In this document: positions 17,471-22,481 of the stretch, piece by piece
How positions within the stretch are numbered: position 1 is the stretch's first letter
Layout: each line of letters begins with the position of its first letter
From: Asparagopsis taxiformis
Taxonomy: Eukaryota; Rhodophyta; Florideophyceae; Bonnemaisoniales; Bonnemaisoniaceae
DNA length: 22,481 nucleotides
Direction: 5' to 3'
Assembly (NCBI GenBank): GCA_030407315.1
Contig: JALQPE010001098.1
Span: 1-22,481 of the forward strand
Position numbers and translations under genes: made by a program
The notes under the pieces: generated by a model
What the model was told of the DNA's origin: nothing
The model's database searches: none
Seen by the model: the letters and a program-made list of their open reading frames with translations, nothing else

Positions 17471-19126
17471 TTAATGATTCGTGATCAATTCACGAGCATT
17501 TTCCATAGCCGAATCGCTAGGCGGGTTTTGGCTCAGCATCGTAGCGATTGCTCGAATCCGCTCCTCCTGTGCCAGCAATCTCACCTTAGTAATAGTACGA
17601 TCTTCCTTATCTGATTTATAAATGAAATAATGGGCGTCAGCTTTCGCTGCAATTTGTGGAGAGTGCGTTATAGAAACCACTTGATGATGATTGGAAAGAA
17701 CCCGAAGAATATTTCCCATTCGTAAAGCTACATCACCAGAAATCCCCGTATCAATTTCATCGAATATTAAGGTTGGTAATGGAATGGCACTAGCGACCAA
17801 AGATTTCGTGACTAGCGTGAGGCGAGCTAATTCACCTCCCGAGGCTACATCCTTGATGTGCTGCATTCGACTTCCTTTATGGCTGCAAAGAGAAAGTATA
17901 CCTCGTCAAATCCAGTACTATTAAGTTGTTCTGCAGGGTCCATTACGACCTGGATGCGCGCAGAGGGCATCGACAGTTGTGCCAACATATCATGGACCTT
18001 TTGCTCGAAGCCCTTGATTACGCCCGCTCGGCTTTTCCGCAGTTTCCCCGCCTTAGCCCTTAATTTCTCCTCTTGCCCTTCAATTATTTTTTCTAATTGT
18101 CCGATTTCTGCATCAGAGTTGGAGTAGGCACTAAGTTTCTGCTCCAAATCTTGCTGGATAGCTAATAGGGCCTCCACAGTTCCTACTTGATGCTTCTTCT
18201 GTAAGTTGTCGAGGAGGGTAAGCCTTCATTTAAAGCAGTGATTCGTTCTTGGTCATATTCTGTATTCTCCGCTATTTTCTCACATTCATTGGCCAATTCT
18301 TCTAAACCAGCCATCAAATCAGAAAACTGCTGCTGTATCCCATTTACCTGCTTATCGACTTTCCCCAATTTTAGCAGGTTGCTTTGCAATTCCTGCATTT
18401 GCGCTAAGATTGCATGCTCGCTTTCAACTAGTTGTTGAAATGTACTGCCAAGGGTATGCTTGATATCTTCTGCATTGGCAAGTCGGGCGTGTTCATTATC
18501 CAGTTTTTCCTGCTCACCATCGATCAATTCCGCTTGGTGCAATTCATCGAGAAGAAATTGGTTATAGTCCATTTCTTTGGAGGCGCTCTGAGTCGCTTCT
18601 ACCATTGCGCTAAGCGTTTTTTTATTCTGATGGTAGGTTCGGTATAAGGCTTGATAATTTTCCAGATCCGTCTTATTTCCCGCTAAGGCATCCAGCATTC
18701 TCAATTGAAAAGATACCTTGTGAATATCAAGCGTATCAAATTGTTGATGAAGATCGATTAGTGAAGAACTCAGATCTTGGAGTACCTTAGGTTGACGGGA
18801 GTGTCATTAATGAAAGCTCGAGACTTGCCCGATGGTGCAATCTCGCGGCGTACAATCAGATCATCATCATAATCTAGATCATAAGCTTCGAAGAAACTTG
18901 AGAGTGCATATGGGCGAATATTGAAGTTGCCCTCAATAACACATTTCTGATCTTCGTTATAGAGAGACTTGGTGTCTGCGCGGGCTCCCATGATTAATCC
19001 CAGGGCCCCTAAAAGGATAGACTTACCAGCCCCTGTTTCCCCGGTGATGATGGTTAGTCCATCTGAAAAATTGATTTCCAGGGACTCGATAATGGCATAG
19101 TTTCTTATATGAAGGCTCTGAATCAT
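17471..19126 (-). CDS. recN: DNA repair ATPase RecN (frameshifted)
   Basis: About 552 residues, the normal length. An SMC-like ATPase that helps double-strand break repair. The N-terminus MIQSLHIRNYAIIESLEINF is the family start, followed by the Walker A loop GETGAGKS and MGARAD. The middle is a long coiled coil (EKLDNEHARLANAEDIKHTL, QMQELQSNLLKLGKVDKQVN, QDLEQKLSAYSNSDAEIGQL). The C-terminal half carries the ABC signature (VASGGELARL) and Walker B (PTLIFDEIDTGISG), then VVSITHSPQIAAKADAHYFI with the switch His. Shifts near 18780, 18215 and 17870 divide it into four pieces, but no catalytic residue is missing. Transcribed alone, divergently from the lipoprotein at 19378. Confidence 0.95.
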
Positions 19127-19258
19127 ATTATATTAGACCCTATGAAGTATGACCAAACAATGAATAAATCAATCTCTAGGCATTTTGTACATTGGAGTCA
19201 GCTCCCTAGGTATGGCACTGCTTCCATTGGGGCAGTCTGTTTACCTAAAACACTGACG

Positions 19259-19275
19259 ACAAAATTGTCAGAGAA
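19259..19275. promoter_or_regulatory. Repeated motif upstream of recN (copy 2)
   Basis: acaaaattgtcagagaa, 133 bases upstream of the recN start. Together with the flanking bases it forms ctgac-N9-gtcag (19253-19271), a wider inverted repeat, and an inner gacaa/ttgtc pair. See the copy upstream of fabI. Confidence 0.4.
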
Positions 19276-19343
19276 GGGCATTAAATAAGTGCTTACCGTT
19301 TTCAATTAGCGCACAAATTTAATCGTTTTGGTGATAAAACCTT

Positions 19344-19351
19344 TATTTTTG
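19344..19351 (+). promoter_or_regulatory. Candidate -7 element of the lipoprotein gene
   Basis: TATTTTTG matches TAnnTTTG exactly and lies 27 bases before the ATG at 19378. A TTTTG at 19326-19330 is only 13 bases upstream, shorter than the usual 19-21, so the -33 box is not established. Confidence 0.35.
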
Positions 19352-19377
19352 TCGATCATAACTAAAAGATAGCATTA

Positions 19378-19861
19378 ATGAAAAAAATCCTTGCTTTTTG
19401 TAGTAGTAGTAATTTTGATGTGGGCTTGTCAGCGAAATGGGACTGAGCAAGATTGGGTTGAAAAAGACCTGCTACAATACGGAATACCGATGACCATAAT
19501 GGCTCCCGATAGTGCGGAAGTAAATAGTTTCAGACCTAGGTGGTTTGATACAGGATGTGACCGTTAAAGAAGGAGACGAATACTATGTACAGATATATGC
19601 TTCTGATGCCGAAACCATGGATATCGCAAAAGTAAAGTCAGCACAACTTTCCGAAGTGAAATCCAATCGATACTTTTCGAAAATCATACAAGAGGAAACG
19701 GACGGATTTATCTACGAGACCGTGATTGATTCGACAGCTATCAATTATGGCTTTCGCTATGTAAGGTCCAAGGGGATAAAGAATATGTTTTCCAAACTGG
19801 ATTGGTAGGGAGTTTTAGCCTGGAACAGGTGGAAAAGATGTTTGAGGCAGTGCGGCAATAA
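19378..19861 (+). CDS. Small lipoprotein of unknown function (frameshifted)
   Basis: About 161 residues. ATG at 19378 gives MKKILAFC and, after a shift near 19400, VVVILMWACQRNGTEQDWVE, so the signal peptide ends in a lipobox (MWAC). The mature part contains DLLQYGIPMTIMAPDSAEV and, after a shift near 19535, DVTVKEGDEYYVQIYASDAE, TDGFIYETVIDSTAINYGFR; a last shift near 19765 restores VQGDKEYVFQTGLVGSFSLE and QVEKMFEAVRQ before the stop at 19859-19861. The alternating strands suggest a small beta-rich envelope protein. No named family recognised. It is divergent from recN and convergent with the serine hydrolase. Confidence 0.65.
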
Positions 19862-20027
19862 GAAGCGTTAAAACTAGCACGCTATGGTAGTTCTTTGACA
19901 AATCCCCATATGAACGGATGCTTGAAAATGAAACCCAAAGCTACACCGGTGATTCCGGCTACTAGCTTTTTTTACCTCATTTTCTAGTTGTCCAAGCGAT
20001 TTGTTAATGAACAAGGTAGTGTTTACG

Positions 20028-20110
20028 TAACTCCTGCGGATCATGTTGAAAAGTTATTTAGGTTCTTCCTGAATATTTCAACATGATCCGTTTTGTTGTA
20101 TAAGGAGTTA
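20028..20110. terminator. Very strong nested hairpin between convergent genes
   Basis: Inner arms of 15 perfect bases (cggatcatgttgaaa at 20037-20051; tttcaacatgatccg at 20076-20090), with the loop itself folding (agg-ttctt-cct near 20061-20071). Outer arms taactcct (20028-20035) and aggagtta (20103-20110) add another 8 pairs, separated on the right by ttttgttgtata. The T-rich segment after the inner stem fits a terminator for the lipoprotein transcript; the outer arms are unusual. Confidence 0.6.
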
Positions 20111-20146
20111 TGGTCGGTATACGATGGCTGTGCGGAAATCGATGGA

Positions 20147-21226
20147 CTATTTTGATGCCGCCATGCTCGGAACGATGTAGTTTGAAATTATTTCGTCAGC
20201 ATAATTGTGAGCATTTCGGTTATTGTAATTGGTAGAGGTGATGACGATTGAAACGGCTAGACTAGGAATAGCCATTACTTTATTGCCGCCATTGCCAGAC
20301 ATGAAAAATGCTTTGTGCTCCTGTTGTTTACCATAGCCTCCTAACCAAAGGAAATAGCCATAATCATAAACATCATAAGCGTGAGCTTTGGGGTAGTGGC
20401 CTTAGCGATCCAATCGGAGGAAATAATTTGTTGCTTTTCCCATTTACCTTTATTAAGGAGGAGTTGTATTAGTTTAGCCAAATCTCTACTCCTATACTCA
20501 CTTCCACCCGCCGTATTCAGTACTCCCTTTGGCGAATAATGAAGCGTGTATTCACTAATACCTAGTGGTTTAAAGAGGTTCTTTATGGCAAAACTGTCCA
20601 ATTTTTGCCCGATTGCTCGCTCGACAATATCTCCCACCGCGGCTGATTTGGCTGAAGCATAAGCAAAGACTCTTCCATAGGGGCGACTACTGGGAGGACC
20701 ATTAAATGGATAGGATCTAATGGGTAAGTCGACTAAGAACTGTGTCCAGTCTTCAATAAAATACATACGTTCTTCATGCCCTCTTGAGTAATTGTTGAAG
20801 TCGTCACACTCCAATACAGAACTCATAGTCAGCAAATCCTCTATCGTAATGGAATCCTTTCTGGGATCTGGGTTCTTAACTGGTTTATTGGCTTTTAGAT
20901 ATTTGAAAATATAATCTTGCTCTGATTCTATATACCCCTTGTCAATAGCCATTCCTGTAAGAATTGTCGCCAGAGTTTTAGTGGCAGAGCGGGTGTTTGT
21001 GTCGTGAATTTGAGTTCTTTCCTTGATAATATTTCTCAAATACAAGTTTCGAATTTTGGATGACTAGCACACTGGTGATCCGTTCGTACTTCCCCGCAGT
21101 AATTAAACTATCCATTTTCTGCAAAAGAGGGTGTGAGGAAGGATTGGCCGTCGAAAAATCTATTTGTGCAGTGGCATCGATACTAAAAACTAAAGAAAGG
21201 ACAAATAATAAGGTGATTCGCATCAT
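20147..21226 (-). CDS. Serine hydrolase of the class C beta-lactamase family (frameshifted)
   Basis: About 360 residues. The start MMRITLLFVLSLVFSIDATA is a signal peptide with cleavage before QIDF. The catalytic SxxK appears as SATK in NTRSATKTLATILTGMAIDK (about 20960-21000). The second motif, usually Y-S-N, reads Y-A-S in GRVFAYASAKSAAVGDIVER, and the third region, after a shift near 20400, reads FFMSGNGGNKVMAIPSLAVS, equivalent to H-S-G-N-G-G. The family includes esterases, peptidases and true beta-lactamases; function here is unassigned and antibiotic resistance should not be assumed. Shifts near 20985 and 20395; the C-terminus is DEIISNYIVPSMAASK with a stop at 20147-20149. Predicted periplasmic or outside. 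Confidence 0.85.
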
Positions 21227-21339
21227 TTTATGTTTTGGGCAAATTTCTACATTAAAATGACCAAAACTTGAACGGATTTAACATCAGGCACTGATTTGAA
21301 CTTATTGGCTGCTGATGAGGCCAAAGGATTGAATTTACT

Positions 21340-21392
21340 GGCGAAGCTCTTTTGAGTTTCATACCTGGAAGGTCTGAGACAAGAAAAAGCTG
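21340..21392 (-). repeat. Palindromic intergenic repeat, inverted copy 2
   Basis: On the reverse strand this 53-base stretch aligns with 3316-3369 over its length, about 44 identities by hand, including the blocks cagcttttt, accttccaggtatg and aaaagagcttcgcc. Like copy 1 it is itself an imperfect hairpin (gaagctcttttgagtttcatacct on one side, complementary agcttttt...cagacct on the other, centred on acct-tcc-aggt). It lies between the AraC stop and the serine hydrolase start. The outer terminal repeats of copy 1 are not visible here. Confidence 0.6.
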
Positions 21393-21449
21393 AAGTCCAG
21401 GAAGTTCAAGCCTTAGGTCGCAGTCCAGGTGAATAAGTTTAAACCAGTG

Positions 21450-22252
21450 CTAGACCTTAAATCTTGACCTATAGGTTCGGGGGGAGATATGCATACATCT
21501 TTTAAAGGTCCGAGAAAAATGACTTTGGTCAGCAAAACCACAGAGGTAGGCAATTGCTGTCAAGTTGAATTTGCTGTCAAGCAGATAAGGGATGGATCTT
21601 TGAATCTTGATTCTTCTGATATATTGGCTTAAAGTGCAACCCATTTCATTGGAGAAAGTGCGGGAAATGTGAACAGGATGGACTTGGAGAATGCTAGAGA
21701 GTTCATTCAGCGTAGTAGGCTCTTGGTTCTCATGTATTAGGTCGGTGAGGGTTTTGAGCCAAGTTGAACTGGGATTAAGCATCTTGATATCCTTCTCAAT
21801 ATTGCGGCAAAGTGAAATCAGAAGACTTTCAATTCCAATACTGGAGAAGCTATCAATATTTTGGAATTCGTGGTAGATTTTGGCGAGGGTCAAATGAGCG
21901 CTAGGATTATTCACGGTAATGCTTCCCTCTACGCTCAGCATGGGGATCAGGAAATTTTGCAATGACTTATTTTGCAACTCGATATGAAAACCCTTGGCAC
22001 ATTGAGAATGCTTGTAATTGTAGTGCTTCTCCTGCCAATTGTGGAAAAGTAAAGAACCAGGGCTACAGGCACTGCTATTTTCTTATTCACATCATAGACC
22101 TGCCCTTGAAGTAGGTACATGAAATAGGGATTCTCATGGTAATGCCAGTCGGTACTAGGAGAAACATAGGAATACTCTGATAGAATGACCTCATTGACTT
22201 TTAACTCCTTCTTTTTTTGTCCATAATACTCACCGTCCTTCAGTATTCTCAT
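21450..22252 (-). CDS. AraC-family transcriptional regulator with cupin-like sensor (frameshifted)
   Basis: About 267 residues. The N-terminal part has DWHYHENPYFMYLLQGQVYD, typical of the cupin ligand-binding half of soluble AraC regulators. Shifts between about 22060 and 21970 lead through CAKGFHIELQNKSLQNFLIP to the C-terminal DNA-binding domain: TLNELSSILQVHPVHISRTF is the first helix-turn-helix and LTAIAYLCGFADQSHFSRTF the second, followed by MHISPRTYRSRF, the usual AraC ending (P-x-x-Y-R). It is expected to bind DNA in the cytosol and control a nearby gene, possibly the serine hydrolase downstream or the truncated gene upstream. The ATG at 22252 lies about 12 bases after the stop of the upstream gene, implying one transcript. 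Confidence 0.87.
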
Positions 22253-22263
22253 TTTCTACCGTT

Positions 22264-22481
22264 CTAATATAGTCGTTTGATCTCGCCTTGTAGCAGCCCT
22301 TCGATCGCCTTATATACAATGAGTGGTTTTTGCGGTCTCCAGTAGATGTTATTAAACATTTCTCCAAAGTTCATGAAGGATTGTAGGCGAGTAGAAAGGC
22401 ATCTCTTCTTCGACATGTGGTAAAAGTGTTTCAAGCAACAAATCCAGCCCTCTTCTTCCCTTATATCTTCGTACCACTCCT
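22264..22481 (-). CDS. Truncated gene of unknown function at the window edge (frameshifted)
   Basis: Only the 3' part, about 72 codons, is in the window, running in from the right edge. On the reverse strand one frame reads GVVRRYKGRRGLDLLLETLL and PHVEEEMPFYSPTIL; after a shift near 22375 another gives FGEMFNNIYWRPQKPLIVYK and AIEGLLQGEIKRLY before the stop at 22264-22266. Composition and continuity indicate real coding sequence; no family is recognised. It lies immediately upstream of the AraC gene on the same strand. Confidence 0.5.
   Translation of the reverse strand, partial: EWYEDIREEEGWICCLKHFYHMSKKRCLSTRLQSFMNFGEMFNNIYWRPQKPLIVYKAIEGLLQGEIKRLY

Noticed and set aside
20147..21226. Serine hydrolase as a true AmpC beta-lactamase
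   Set aside because: The Y-S-N motif is not standard, and most members of this family in Bacteroidota are esterases or peptidases; no adjacent AmpR-type regulator.
1..22481. CRISPR array, tRNA or rRNA genes, integrase or transposase
   Set aside because: I saw no regularly spaced direct repeats, no cloverleaf-like sequence with a convincing anticodon arm, and no recombinase motifs on either strand.

Overview
The window comes from a Bacteroidota genome, most plausibly a marine Saprospiria/Lewinella-like lineage. The support is a large secreted peptidase ending in a type IX secretion (Por) sorting domain, a Bacteroidota 'putative porin' (PF14121-like), a Bacteroidota-type FabI, many short lipoproteins, and -7 promoter elements of the TAnnTTTG type. 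I see no rRNA, tRNA, CRISPR array, phage gene, transposase or origin.

The dominant property of the window is that almost every recognisable gene, including the housekeeping genes recN and fabI, is interrupted by one or more +/-1 frameshifts. The conserved protein simply continues in another frame after each break. This pattern is best explained by uncorrected single-base indel errors in a long-read or low-coverage assembly, not by mass pseudogenisation. I therefore give gene spans across the breaks and list the break positions.

Layout. 1-3051: VOC-family protein (+), cystathionine beta-synthase-like PLP enzyme (-), Nudix hydrolase (+), Lys/Glu-rich secreted protein (-). 3052-3813: a 760-base gene-poor divergent region with a roughly 150-base palindromic element. 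3814-7493: small lipoprotein, then a very large thermolysin-type (M4) metallopeptidase with a TolB-like propeller and a T9SS sorting domain. 7595-8561: N-acetylmuramoyl-L-alanine amidase (-). 9077-11863: exported TIM-barrel sugar isomerase/epimerase, a seven-helix membrane AraC regulator, and a secreted protein resembling a degenerate Nudix fold (all +). 12020-17149: a reverse-strand block of a two-helix membrane protein, an exported ADP-ribosylglycohydrolase, a porin and fabI. 17471-19126: recN (-). 19378-19861: small lipoprotein (+). 20147-22481: class C beta-lactamase-like serine hydrolase, AraC regulator and a truncated unknown gene (all -).

How it fits together: much of the content acts outside the cytoplasm (peptidase, amidase, serine hydrolase, exported isomerase, exported ADP-ribosylglycohydrolase, porin, lipoproteins). 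Most convergent gene junctions carry a strong hairpin that probably ends transcription from both sides. Two intergenic regions 18 kb apart carry inverted copies of the same palindromic core, and two promoter-side regions (fabI and recN) share a 17-18 base motif. I found no clear, complete undescribed defence or mobile system. The most unusual items are the repeated palindromic element, the shared fabI/recN motif, and the lipoprotein-type ADP-ribosylglycohydrolase with its membrane partner.
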